In this document: one piece after another, positions 12,438-24,019 of the stretch | Numbering within the stretch: position 1 is the first letter of the stretch | How the letters are laid out: each line of letters opens with the position of its first letter | Assembly (NCBI GenBank): GCA_036346275.1 | Contig: CM070725.1 | Span: forward strand, 44,330,104-44,394,103 | Length of the DNA stretch: 64,000 nt | Source of the DNA: Otatea glauca | Lineage: Eukaryota > Streptophyta > Magnoliopsida > Poales > Poaceae | Direction of reading: 5' to 3' | Notes under the pieces: model-generated | What the model saw: only the letters and a program-made list of their open reading frames with translations | Told to the model about the DNA's origin: nothing | The model's database searches: none | Program-made: the position numbers and the translations under genes

Positions 12438-13790
12438 TCATCCACTTATAGGCTGCAGGACTGAACGAACTTCTCTCTTCCCATCAAATTTGTCATCCAT
12501 CTTACGGTATCGATGACTTCGAGGTAGAAACCTACGGTGACCCATGCACACAGTTTTCTTAGAATTCGGCAGCCACAAGCTCTCAGTTTCCTCTTCACAA
12601 ATGGGGACACGCTTTGGCTCCCTTCGTACTGTAGCCCGCCAAATTACCACGGGTCAGAAAATCATTTATGGTGCAAAATACCATGGCCTGTAAGGTGAAG
12701 TGTTCTCTTTTGTATACATCCCACACCGTGATCCTCTCATTCCACAATTCTACCGAATCCTCGATTAGTGGTGTAAGGTACACATCAATATCATTTTCCT
12801 GCTGTTTGGATCCCGAGATTAGCAATGACATCATGATATACTTTCGCTTCATGCAAAACCAAGGAGGGAGATTGTAGATACACAACAGAACTAGCCAGGT
12901 GCTGTGACATCTTATGTTCCTCATCTCGACACCAAACTCCTCATGTTTCCAATCGATGTTTCTCCCTTGAGTTGAATCAGCGTGGTGTCTCAACTTGCCA
13001 TCTTCCTTTTGAGATTCGTAATGCCAACACAACAATTTTGTCTCTTTGGTATTTACAAACAACCGCTCCAAATGGAGAATGATAGGTAAGTACCACAACA
13101 CCTTGATCGGTGCACCTTTAGTGATCTCTTCACCGTCATCGCCCCGACTCTTACGCTTCTTCTCATTACGCTTCTCCTTTTGTTTGTACCGGAGTACACC
13201 GCAAACTGGACAAACGTGCAGTTCCTTATGCGAGTTACGGTACAAGATGCAATCATTCGGACATGCATGTATCTTTTCTATTTCCATTCCGACGGAACAT
13301 AGTAGCTTCTTTGCTTCATAAATGCTTGTTGGCAACTTGTTTCCTTCCGAAAGGACCGAACCTAACTTGGTGTATTCCACTTTACAACCCGAGAACAGCG
13401 GTTTGGCATCGTATTCTATCAAGCTTTTAAACTTTTAAACTCTCTTTCCGTAACATTTGCTCCAATTGTCCTCCTCAAATATATCACGCTGCAACTCGTC
13501 ATCGCGATCCACCATGTCTTCGTTGCATACCGGAAGGGTACTACTTGTCTCCCCATAATGGATCCAACACGTGTAATTCCTCACGAAGCCACGTTGAATT
13601 AGGTGGTCTTCAATTTGAGCTGAGTTGTTAAATCTTTTGAGATTTTGGTGCAATCAATGCAAGGACAATATATGAAGTTTGCACCCCTCTTCACCATGTC
13701 TTCCTCTATACTTTTTTTGAACTCCTTAACACCCCTATGAAAAGCAGCACTCACATGACTTTTCTGATACATCCATTCCTCACGGTCCAT
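12438..13790 (-). pseudogene. TNP2-like CACTA transposase, N-terminal part only
   Basis: The minus strand starts MDREEWMY at 13790 with CPCIDC nearby. It continues with a GFVRNYTCWIHYGE block (13653-13435) and then a long frame (13422-12595) containing EAKKLLCSVG, KIHACPNDCILY, CPVCG and GNLAGYSTKGAKACP. It ends with GHRRFLPRSH...FDGK near 12500. These are the ordered signatures of the plant En/Spm TNP2 (Transposase_21) family. Three frames are needed, and the catalytic C-terminal half is absent. TNP2 proteins bind subterminal repeats and cut the element ends. This one is non-functional. Confidence 0.85.
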
Positions 13791-14865
13791 CTACAATTAA
13801 ACTACGCATAATAAATTAAGAAAAAACTGGAGTGACAACTAGCTAGTTATTTCAAATATTGAGACATCATTTCAATATTACCTTTGCAAAGTAGAGGACG
13901 GGTTCCAAGATATATAAATGTACTCCCGATACCTTCTTCCCTAGTTAAGAGCTTCTAATTCCATAGTTAGGAGAAATATATTTCAAACATCAACAATGAT
14001 ATTGAATAACCTAATTATATAGTGTAGTAGCTTACAAATCTTTTGACTTTAATGAAACAAAATAAGGGTACCAACGATGACTCATAATCTCTAAATAGGT
14101 TAGATCCTAATCCTATTTGAGGATATGTGGTTCGGGCAAGTTCATAAGCCGTTGTACAACTCCAGAGAAAATTTCAGCAGCATTTCCCCGCTGTTCTTCG
14201 CATACTTGTCTCTACAACAGGTCAAGAGGGGTGTGTATCCGGAGAACACCAGGGAGATGCTACCGAAATCTACTCTAGGGTTGTACAACAGCTCAGGAAC
14301 TTGCCCGAACCACATATCCTCGAACTGTCCAAAAAACGTGGACAATTTGAGACTTCTTGCTTATAAATATGCTATTTCGACATATTTATAAACAAGCACC
14401 CTCGAACAGGAGACGTAGGTTACGCAGCCTAAACTCTAAAATTTATCATATGACAGCAACAATAATTTCTGATCAACACGAGAGCACACTACAAAGATAA
14501 TTAAATGGATGTGCGTGCTTGTCAAATAAAGGGTGAGAAATATGATATGATATATACAATTCCAGTGCAACCTAATTTTTTTTGCGACATATCGAAATTA
14601 CCTACTGCAAAATTGAAAGGGTTTTAAGGAATGCTCACATTTTGAAGAAAACCAGAAATGAGAAAAAATCCTCAAGCTAGGGCTTCAAATTTACCCACTT
14701 AACACCTAACCTTGAGGATTTCAAATTTCTCACCCAAGTATTGATTCCAACCAGAATATGTGCTATTTTTTCGGGTGATGGTGGTTTTCTTAGCCTCTGG
14801 AATAACAACAGAAGAGAGATAAGCCCGAGGGTATAAATAAGCTAGCGAGGCACATCACAATCGAT
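13791..14865. other. Non-coding CACTA interior with a 210-bp fold-back
   Basis: AT-rich DNA upstream of the transposase start. At about 14115-14328 the sequence is a near-perfect inverted repeat: TTCGGGCAAGTTC at 14131-14143 pairs with GAACTTGCCCGAA at about 14297-14309, and the pairing extends inward through GTTGTACAAC. Both strands therefore show similar short frames beginning MWFGQV. No gene is supported here. Confidence 0.6.
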
Positions 14866-15215
14866 TCTCAGGTTAAAAACGATTATAATGTAGCACTAGG
14901 TACATCATAATAAGTTCTAATATTAGAACCGATTGAGATATGCCATGCACATCACTATCGTTTCTCACCTAAGAAGCGATAGTGATGTGCACATATATAT
15001 CACTATCGGTTCTTAGGTAAGAAGCGATAGTGATGTGCATGTGCACATCACTATCGGTTCTTACGTAAGAACCGATTGTGATGTGCCTAATCTACATCAC
15101 AATCGTTTCTAACCTGAGAACCGATTGTGATTATTATTAACACCCCTCTAAGTCATCTATCATAATTGTTTTTTACTTAAAAACTTAAGAACCGATTTAG
15201 ATGAAACGATAGTGA
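14866..15215. repeat. Palindromic subterminal repeat array of CACTA element
   Basis: At least five units of the form CATCACTATCGGTTCTTA...TAAGAACCGATAGTGATG follow each other, each nearly palindromic around GGTAAG or CGTAAG. Unit sequence varies (GGTT/CGTT, ATAGTG/ATTGTG). Such arrays near CACTA ends are binding sites for the TNPA-type protein in characterised elements. Transcripts across the array would fold into hairpins. Confidence 0.7.
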
Positions 15216-15225
15216 TGTAACGTTC

Positions 15226-16203
15226 TGTATCGGTGATCGTAGCGGAGACGACGCCGATTAGAACGTTCGCGCATCGAGCGAAATCCGCACCGCACATGCA
15301 TGCATATGATACGGCAACAAATTCACGTTTTTACCTCGTCTTCGGCGAATCCGCGCGCGGCGCGGCTAGTAAACAACGCTGTAAGTTCTACTTGCACATA
15401 CATGCTGCTGGCTGCTGCCATGTTCAGGCACAGGTTGCAGCCTGGATGAAGGAACCGTACTGGTGTGGAACCTTCTTGCCAGCCTCTATCCTTAGATTAC
15501 AATTGTATGTCTGTATATACTCATGTGTACCATCGTATACGACGACTTCTTGGTTGCTGTGCTGAATATTGTATTACTCGTCAAGAAGGTCGATTTGTAC
15601 ATCGGTTGGACCAGGAAATACAAATTCACGCCTACTATATATTCTACTGCGTGTGTTGCCTTTAGTTTTTTTCATTGAGAAAGGGTGGCGGCTAAGGAAT
15701 CGAGAGGTCCGCAGAACGAATTCAAAAACACACACAGACACAGGCATTATATATAGTTGGTGTGTGTGGAAATGTGGTCTTTAATTCATAGGTCACGAGT
15801 GCGACACCGGTTGGACTAGCACGGATTGACAGCCTTTCAGGGCATGTTTCCGGTGGAAGTCCAGCATGGTCTGGGTTCGACCAAATAAATTGAGCACAGG
15901 CAAAAGAATGTTTAGAACACCATGTTTGAGAAAGTCGTAGCTACAAAGAAGAATAACTACAATCAAACCGGCTTAAAGTTGCATCAACCAATATAGTAAG
16001 GGATAATTCATGCTATACTACTCTAAAGATTGGCACTTTAGGAATCCCATATACTAACCTATCAAATCAAAATAAAACCTTATTAATCACAACTCCTAAC
16101 CGTGACCCTCTTGAATGGCACCGGCCAACGGCAACAGCAAGCACAAGTAGACCTAAGCTTCTTTGAATAAATTGTGCACACCTCAAAGATATATACCCAT
16201 ACC
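15226..16203 (+). promoter_or_regulatory. Upstream region of the lipoxygenase gene
   Basis: About 980 bases lie between the CACTA end and the lipoxygenase start codon. Short frames here look like chance. The sequence has ATGCATGCATATG near 15297-15309, a CACACACAGACACA run with TATATATAG at about 15748, and AT-rich DNA at 16010-16090. I cannot pick a TATA box with confidence. The CACTA terminus marks how short the non-repetitive promoter is. Confidence 0.4.
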
Positions 16204-19200
16204 ATGTTGCGTCCTCAGCTCAAACCATCAAGCCAGATCAACACTATTACTAGCACTACAAGTCGTAGCACTAGCACCACACGCCCTCTCCTCTTCCCCT
16301 TCTCGACGTGTAGCCTCCCGTCGTTGCTCTCCGAAGGCCGGCCGCGGCGACTTCCTGCGTGCAGCGGAAGGCAGACCATACGGTGCGCGTCGTCGTCGGA
16401 GGCGCCGAGTAGCAGCAGTGCTTCTGATTCGGCCATGGAAAGAAGAGGTGCAGACGGCGGCTCGGCAGTGCGCGTCAAGGCGGTCGCGACGATCAAGGTC
16501 ACCGTCGGCGGGTTCCTCAACAGCCTGAGGCCGTCGAGGGCGATTGACGACGTGAAGGACCTCATCGGCAGGTCGCTCTATCTCGAGCTCGTGAGCTCCG
16601 AGCTTGACGCAAGTAAGTACTAGTGTATGTATTGGCATGCATGCGTGCGTATATATATTTTTGTATGGATTTATGTATTTGATTCACAAAATCTCATGAC
16701 CTAATTAATTAAGAGCATATATATGCATGCACGGTAGAGATCAAACTGAGTTTTTTTTTATCCAATGAAAATATAAAGATCCAATATTCATTTGTCAAAG
16801 TTTTATGAGTTTACTGAAGAAATTAAGGGGACAGTTCTTTGCTACCTTGGTTTTGGAGAGCAAACAAGACGTACGTACAGGGAAAATAATCCTACGAGAC
16901 CAGGTGACAATGCATGTGAGGTTGGTTCCAACTCAAACCAAGTCAAAAGTACTGGGAAAAACATGGGAGCGATTAGCGCCTGCACATTCGATGATCAGGT
17001 GTTAGCTCCGTACGCTGCGTTTCACATTTTCCCGTAAGTGACTTCCACCGTTCAATTCCTCCTAACAAAAACACACCACATCCACGTACTACCCCTTGCT
17101 TTCTTCCCCGCGCTCTCTCATGGGGCGTCGTTGCGTGGCCGCTGGCAACAACATAAGCTTGAAGCAGGAGGCAGCGGCATTTGATCTTGGGTTCAAGATG
17201 TTGGCGGGAGGGACAAATCTGGCGGGGCAAGGCTGCCTCGGTGCCCCCTTCCGATCACTGCGGCTGTGATGCACTCTCCTTGTGGCCACTATATATAAAA
17301 GGAAGAGATTGAGAAGCAAGAGGAGCTAGCCGGCGGTGGCTATGGATCTCGGACATCATCACCATGGCCTCAGGCGATGACGACTACATGTTTTCTTGTC
17401 GCATTCGATTAATGAAGTGTGCAACAAAAAACACATTGCAACAAAATGTAACTCCTGTTGCAACAAAAATAATGATTAAATACAACAAATCATCAACTGG
17501 ATCACAACAAAAAAAACAACTTACTAGAGAACAGACCATGTCAACAACACGTTGCAACAAAATGCCACTCTTGTTGCAACAAAAAAAAAATGCTCAAGTA
17601 GCAAGTTGCAACACACCGCAACAAAGCTAATTAAAAATGCTAAAAAAAATCGTAGTCTTGATTGCAACACATGATAACTCACTGCAGCATTTCAAGATAA
17701 CACACCGCAACAATGCTAAATGCTTTGTTTACAATTAAGAAAAGAGAGGCAACAGATTAGAAATTAAAAACTTGTAACAATCTACTTAATTAGGATGGAT
17801 GGGCGTAGCTGGTGGCAACGACACACGAGCTCGAAGTTAGGCAGAGGATGCGGTTCTACGTGCGACTTGCTTAATGCTGCGCTATGCTAATTGTGCGCTT
17901 GGTTTTGTGTGGATGAAGAGACGGGACAGGAGAAACAAACCATCCGGAGCTACGCCCACAAGGTGGCCGATGACGACCTCGACAACGTGAGCTACGAGGC
18001 CGACTTCGACGCGCCGGCCGGCTTCGGCCCCATCGGCGCCGTGCTGGTCACCAACGAGCACCGCACGGAGATGTTCCTCGAGGACGTCAAGATCACGGCC
18101 GCCGAGGATGCCGGCAACTCCGCCCTCCTCGCCGTCCGGTGCAACTCCTGGCTGCAGCCCAAGTCCGGCGACGACGGCGCACCGGGGAAGCGCGTCTTCT
18201 TCGCCAACAAGGTAAAATTACTACGTGCTGGTAAATCTGAAATAATTAACTTGGCAGCTGGATAAAAAGTCAAGTCGCTTTAGGAAAATTAACACTTGTG
18301 CGCTGTCTACATCTTCGAGAAGTTGACCCGAGTTAACATGATCCATCGAATTAGTACTCCGAGCGAGACTGGATCTAAGTCAAAGTTCGTAATACGTACG
18401 TTTAATGTGCATGAAGGTCTAGGCCTAGGATAGACGACGGAACGCTAAATCCGGATTGACCAGGGGGAGGGGGTCAAGTCTCAATAATTAATATCTCGCA
18501 TTAGTTAAGTAGAGCGATCGGCGATTGTGGCCATCGTTAATTACACTATCTCCACACTTCCGCGTGCGCTGTGTGCATTAATAATCGTGCATTAACTAGG
18601 ATGCGTAAGTTGGGTATCACGTTGACATCCATGATCTTCCTGAGAAGTATTCCGTGGCCCGTACGCTGTTTCGACTTGTATGCCTGTAGCATTCAGGTAC
18701 GTGCTGCTTACATGCATCATGCGTACCAACTAGCCAGTAGTAGTAAACTTAACTCGGATAATTTATGGAGGAGATTGAAGGGCATGACTGTCATGGCTTG
18801 TTCGTTCCTCTAATCTTGGCGACGAGCCTTGAAACAAAAGTTCAGGGGGGCAGGAAAAGGGTTCAGATCGATTCATACATGACTCATCAACCGGTACAAC
18901 AGAAAGATGCTCAAAATCACTTTTTTTTTGTACTGTAGTCTATATTTATGGAGTACTACTAAAATTTTACAAATCCACAAGAATACTTTCTCCACAGTTT
19001 TTCTAACCTTGATTAGGGCTGTCGAGCTTAACGAGTTTTTGTCAAGCTTCTTTCAAAATTGACATAATTCAACGTAAAATCTTTTTATTGATGATTTAAG
19101 TGGTTATTTCAACTTTGAGCTAACGGCTACTATCTAGCCAAGCTTTGTTAACATTTTTTCGCTCGAAATAGGTTCATTTCAATTTTGAACGCACTAACTA

Positions 19201-21986
19201 ATATTATCAAAGCAATTTTGATTCTACGTCTAATGAGTTTATTTCGCAGCTCTAACTTTGAGTAAACATTTTGAGAGAAGTTACAGCTTTGTACTAAATT
19301 TTTACTGGATCGTCCCCCCCCCACCCCCACCCCACACACACACACCCCCCCAAAAAAAACGGATCTGCTGATAATGGGCCGGTCTGCCGAATTGTCCAAG
19401 ACTAATTGTCAAAACTGCGGAAACTACCAAGGCCCATGCAACAGCCAGGCTGAATGGTTGATGATGATTTTGAACTAGCGCTGAGTAAAGTGTATCAATC
19501 TCCACAAACGACCGCTGAAATTTCTCAATCTCGACCGTGCATATGCAGCCTTACTTGCCGGACCACACGCCTCCCGGGCTCCAGAGCTACCGGAGGAAAG
19601 ACCTCGAGCAGAAGCGCGGCGATGGCCGCGGAGAGAGGGAGGCCACCGACCGGATCTACGACTACGACGTGTACAACGATCTCAGCAACCCCGACAGCGA
19701 CGACGCCGGCAAGGCCCGCCCCGTCCTCGGCGGCAGCAAGCAGTTCGCCTACCCGCGCCGCTGCCGCACCGGCCGGCCCCGATCCACCAAAGGTGCACGC
19801 AAAAACGTCGCGATCACCGAATCATTCGTCATTGTGCACAGGGTGAGCACGCATAGATACATATGTCGGCCGACTGCTCACGAGTTTTTATGCAGATCCG
19901 AAGTCGGAGACGAGGAGCGGCAGCATCTACGTGCCGAGGGACGAGGCGTTCTCGGAGGTGAAGAACGTGCAGTTCGAGTTGAAGACGATCACGTCGGTGC
20001 TCCACGCCGCCGTGCCGGCCGTCCAGTCCACGCTCGTCGACCCCAACCAGGCCTTCCCGTCCTTCTTCGTCATCGACAAGCTGTTCGAGGACGGCGTCGA
20101 GCTACCGCGGGCCGACCAGCTCGGCTTCCTCCGCAGCGTCGTGCCGCGTCTCCTCGAGGCCCTCCGCGACGGCCCAGGCGACCAAGTCCTTCTCTTCGAC
20201 ACCCCGGCAAACGTCCAAAGTACGTACAAAAGTTACATGCATGGCGTCGACATGCACACACGGCCGGAGTACTCCATTGATCAGCAATGTACGCATATGC
20301 ACGACTCTAAATGCGTGTCATTAACTGCATGACAGAGGACAAGTTTGCATGGTTAAGGGACGAAGAGTTCGCGAGGGAGACGCTCGCCGGCGTCAATCCG
20401 TACGCCATCGAGCTGGTCAGGGTGAGTCCTCGGAAAACATTTGCCAACTTCATATATATGTAGTACATTTTTATCTTGCATGATACATGCATGAATGAAA
20501 TACTGCAAGATTTTGATCCGCTTCTGCACAAAAAATGCGGCAGGAATTTCCTCTGAAGAGCAAGCTCGACCCGGCGGTCTACGGGCCGTCGGAGTCAGCG
20601 ATCACCGCCGAGCTGCTGGAGGCGCAGATGGGGAACGTGAAGACGGTGGCCGAGGCGGTTAAGCAAAAGAGGCTGTTCATGCTGGATTACCACGACCTGT
20701 TCCTGCCGTACGTGCACAAGATCCGGGCCCTGGAGCACACCACCATGTACGGCTCGCGCACCATCTTCTTCCTCACCGACGACGGCACGCTGCGGCTGCT
20801 CGCCATCGAGCTCACCCGTCCGGCTTCGCCGTCCCGGCCGCAGTGGAGGCAGGTGTTCACCCCGTCCACGGACACCACCAACTCCTGGCTATGGAAGATG
20901 GCCAAGTCCCACGTCCGCGCGCACGACGCCGGCCACCACGAGCTCATCAGCCACTGGCTGCGCACGCACTGCGCAGTGGAGCCCTACATCATCGCCGCGA
21001 ACCGGCAGCTCAGCGAGATGCACCCCATCTACCAGCTGCTGCACCCGCACTTCCGCTACACGATGCGGATCAACGCGCTCGCCCGCTCGGCGCTGATAAA
21101 CGGCGGCGGCATCATCGAGCTCTCCTTCTCGCCGCAGAAGTACTCCATGGAGCTCAGCTCCATCGCCTACGACCAGCTCTGGCGCTTCGACATGGAGTCC
21201 CTCCCCGCCGACCTCGTTCGCAGGGGAATGGCCGAGGAGGATCCCAAGGCAGAGCACGGCCTGAAGCTCACCATCAAAGACTACCCGTTCGCCAACGATG
21301 GCCTGCTGATCTGGGACGCCATCAAGGGATGGGTGCAGGCGTACGTCTCGCGGTACTACCCGGACGCCAGCAGCGTGGCCGGCGACGCGGAGCTGCAGGC
21401 GTTCTGGACGGAGGTGCGCACCATGGGCCACGGCGACAAGAAGGACGCGCCGTGGTGGCCGACGCTGGAAACGCCGGAAATCCTGGCTCACACGCTCACC
21501 ACCATCATCTGGGTCGCGGCGGCGCATCACGCGGCTGTCAACTTTGGGCAGTACGACTTCGGCGGCTACTTCCCCAACCGGCCCTCCATCGCTCGCACGA
21601 ACATGCCAGTGGAGGAGCCCGTCGATGCCGCCGCCTTCTCAAATTTCTTGGACAACCCGGACCAGGCGCTCCGGGAATGCTTCCCGTCGCAGGTGCAGGC
21701 GACGCTGGTGATGGCCGTGCTGGACGTGCTGTCCAGCCACTCCCCCGACGAGGAGTACCTTGGCGGGATGGAGACCGCGCCGTGGAACGACGACGCCGTG
21801 GTGCAGGCCGCATACAGGAGGTTCAACGCGCGGCTGAAGGAGATCGAGGGGATCATCGACAGCAGGAACAAGGACAGTAAGCTTAAGAACCGGTCCGGCG
21901 CCGGCATCGTGCCGTACCAGCTCATGAAGCCTTTCTCGCAGCCCGGTGTTACGGGCAAGGGCATTCCCAACAGCACATCCATCTGA
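16204..21986 (+). CDS. 13-lipoxygenase, type 2, probably chloroplast-targeted
   Basis: Linoleate 13S-lipoxygenase adds O2 to linolenic or linoleic acid, the first step toward jasmonate and green-leaf volatiles. Exons: 16204-16612, 17919-18211, 19549-19792, 19896-20219, 20336-20421, 20544-21986; all introns are GT-AG and phases close, giving 2799 nt (932 residues plus stop). The start ATG at 16204 (ACCATG) precedes a Ser/Thr/Arg-rich segment of about 70 residues that resembles a transit peptide. A PLAT/LH2 domain covers about 85-250 and the catalytic domain the rest. Iron ligands are H589, H594, H781, N785 and the C-terminal I932 (GIPNSTSI). S646-F647 at the positional-specificity site fits type-2 13-LOX, and A632 fits S-stereochemistry. 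Cereal LOX2/LOX10-11-like proteins share these traits. The coding sequence looks intact; plastid targeting is inferred. Confidence 0.95.
16613..17918 (+). other. Lipoxygenase intron 1 with repeat-like insert
   Basis: This 1.3 kb intron opens GTAAGTAC and ends before AGACGGG. Its middle carries foreign-looking DNA: a stretch at 17030-17360 with TATATATAAAAGG at about 17291-17303 followed by short ATG-containing sequence, and then about 300 bases (17420-17720) crowded with TGCAACAAA and its variants. I do not know the family of this insert. No open frame of note is present. Confidence 0.6.
18212..19548 (+). other. Lipoxygenase intron 2
   Basis: This 1.34 kb intron starts GTAAAATT after the Lys codon of exon 2 and ends ATATGCAG. 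It is AT-rich. A low-complexity C/A tract lies at about 19313-19352 (runs of C, then ACACACAC, then C and A runs). No gene or clear transposon is seen in it. Confidence 0.7.
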
Positions 21987-22150
21987 TATGAGCATCTAAT
22001 TGCAATGGATCATCGATAATTATCCCTGATGGTAGTAGTAGTATATAAAGCTGCATTTGTCTGTATAAATAAGATGGGGTCGTTGATCCATCCGGAGCAT
22101 CGCCTATTGGACGATCGTTTAAATGTCATATTCTCTAATTTGGAGTAAAT
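21987..22150 (+). terminator. Lipoxygenase 3' untranslated region
   Basis: After the TGA the sequence is AT-rich, with TATAAATAAG at about 22064-22073 as a near-consensus polyadenylation signal about 80 bases after the stop. The exact cleavage site cannot be fixed from sequence. Confidence 0.4.
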
Positions 22151-23351
22151 AGATTACAGAATTGCTAGATATCATTTGAATGATAATTTATGCGCAAATC
22201 ATTTGAATTTCTAACCTTATGATTTGCTTGGAGATTCATGTTCCGGCCGGCAAGGTCATCTTTTCCAGTGAGCTCGTCGTCGTCCTCTCTGACACCATCG
22301 TCTCCCGCTGCCGTGGGTTAGGTTCATCGACTAGGTTCAGGGTTCACCGAAGCCCTTGAACTTAGAGGGAGGCTAGGGATGGGGAGGGCGGTGCGCGGTG
22401 CAGGTTGGCGAGGACGACAAGAATAAGGAAATATTAGGAGGTGGGAGGCAATGGTAGATTCGGCAGCGTTAGCCACAGAGATAAGGAAGAAGGGCGGGGC
22501 AGTGGCAACGATGGGGGATGACAAGGAAGGCAACGACAGCTGTAGTGGAGGAGGAGGGCGGCTATAGTGGGAGGGAGGGGACGTGGACAGGCCTCATGGG
22601 CACCGGGGGAGATCCCAATGCAGTGGTGGCGAGTACAGAGGGCTTGTGGGAGACAGCGCTAGGGAGGCAAGAGAAGATGACTAGGGTTTTGATTTTTGGA
22701 AGGATGAGGAGGATTCGGTTGCATCGTTGGATGCCTATCCAACGGCCTAAAATTCGAATGGGTCGCACAATGGCTAGCCATTCCCAATAAATAAAGTGTT
22801 ATGTAGTGAGTTGCACCTGAATATAGTTGTGATGCCTGCTACTTGTGGCCACATCTACTATCCTAGCCATTAAATGTGACTCCGAGATTTGTGCTTCCAT
22901 CTCTCTCTCCACTCTCTCGAAACCTCATTCTCTCTCGACTCCGACACTAAGCCGCTCCACCTTGAGTCACGCCAATTGCATTGCCCACCGCCACTGTCGG
23001 AAGCCATGCCACCCACCCGTCGAAAACACATCGAAACAGCGTCGCCGAAAGCTACCATCACCGCTATTGAATATCCCAAAAACCCTACGGAAACACGCCA
23101 TCGGAAACCCCATCGCTGGCCACCGCTGGAAACCCACCAACCAATCACTGTTGGAATTGTTAATGATCGTGGCCTAAGGTCTCCTACAGAACTTATGGGA
23201 GAATGAACCGAGAGAGCACAATCAATTAGAGACTTTGTTGCCATGGACACAAAGAACGTTACAAGAATCAATTCAATCCCTTTTGGCACACGTAGGCCAC
23301 TCTATTTATGCCTATCTAAGGGTGGTAGTTAATGCCGGTAAACGCGTTTTT
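22151..23351. other. Unassigned intergenic DNA
   Basis: This stretch has a G-rich part (22300-22680) and a C/T-rich part (22890-23150) containing frames without recognisable domains. The C/T-rich part has CTCTCTC leader-like runs and could be a captured 5' exon of a host gene or an LTR fragment. I cannot assign it. Confidence 0.4.
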
Positions 23352-23683
23352 TGTCTTTGCACACGTGTCTTTGTTGAGTCTTGAATCGTCGTTTTCCTTG
23401 GCCAACCATCGTAAGCTGATTGATACGCTAATAACCACTCTAATGTTAATCACATAAAAAACTGGCATGTCTCTCAATCAATTAACTTGATCAGGGCTAA
23501 TAGAACCATATGATCAGTCATCATTGCCCATGACTGGTCTTCTAGCCTCTGACTAGTTTCTCACTAAAGGGATAGGGTTTCCATTGAATTGTGGTCATAG
23601 ATAAACTATTATGTCAAGTTGGCCCTTAATATATGGGACCACTTTTCATAGGAAAATATTGACCCGATCAAGAATCTTCATCA
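23352..23683 (+). repeat. Left LTR-like direct repeat
   Basis: It aligns with 33145-33493 through many shared blocks, such as TTGTTGAGTCTTGAA, CCTTGGCCAACC, ATGTCTCTCAA and CACTAAAGGGAT, and ends ATAGGAAAATATTGAC...TCATCA. Divergence is high (rough visual estimate 20 to 25 percent with indels), indicating an old insertion. It lies just before the Transposase_28-like coding remnants. Confidence 0.6.
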
Positions 23684-24019
23684 GCTAGCCCCCAAGGAAT
23701 AAGAAAATAAAAAAATATTTACTTAAGTTTTTCTTGCCTTTTTCTTGCCTCAAAACGTTCATCAAGAAGATTTTCTTCTCTACATAATCATTCTGGTTAT
23801 TTAAGAGAGAAACATAGAGGAGAGGAAAAGATTATGTCTTCTTGGTAAGTGCTTTCTCTTAGTGGGAACAAAGACCAAAAATTACGGTAAGTAGGGGAAC
23901 GTTAGGGTAAAAAAAGGGGATATAAAAAGACTTCCTTCCTTTTACCGTCATTTATTACTCTACCCACGCCATAGTCTTCGTTTACAATCCTCCTGTCCCA
24001 AGCTCTTCATCTTCTTCTA

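Larger units (their letters stand above)
12431..15225 (-). mobile_element. CACTA (En/Spm) DNA transposon, truncated
   Basis: The region contains a minus-strand TNP2-type transposase fragment (12438-13790), a long fold-back (about 14110-14330), and a palindromic subterminal repeat array (about 14870-15215), which together are typical of CACTA elements. A possible outer end TAGTG lies at 15210-15214. The opposite end is missing: the transposase stops abruptly near the LTR-like fragment at about 12430. I see no CACTA/TAGTG pair or 3-bp target duplication that closes the element. Confidence 0.7.

Noticed and set aside
14866..15215. Regularly spaced palindromic repeats resembling a CRISPR array
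   Set aside because: There are no unique spacers of constant length, the genome is a plant, and the repeats fit a CACTA subterminal array.
15233..15665. Short plus-strand frames upstream of the lipoxygenase
   Set aside because: They overlap each other in different frames, lack domains and splice support, and lie in promoter DNA.
21085..21125. LINGGGIIE in the lipoxygenase, considered as a Gly at the stereo-control site (R-lipoxygenase)
   Set aside because: Counting from the iron-binding His shows that the stereo-control residue is the Ala of NALAR (A632), as in S-lipoxygenases.
20889..21530. Minus-strand frame of 213 codons
   Set aside because: Antisense shadow of lipoxygenase exon 6, with no domain.
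20843..21880. Long plus-strand frame of 345 codons rich in Ala, Arg, His and Gly
   Set aside because: It is an out-of-frame reading of lipoxygenase exon 6, caused by high GC at third positions. The true frame carries every catalytic motif.
23160..23351. TGTTGGAATT at about 23158 as the start of the left LTR
   Set aside because: This 190-base part has no counterpart before the right repeat at 33145, so the repeat is taken to begin at 23352.
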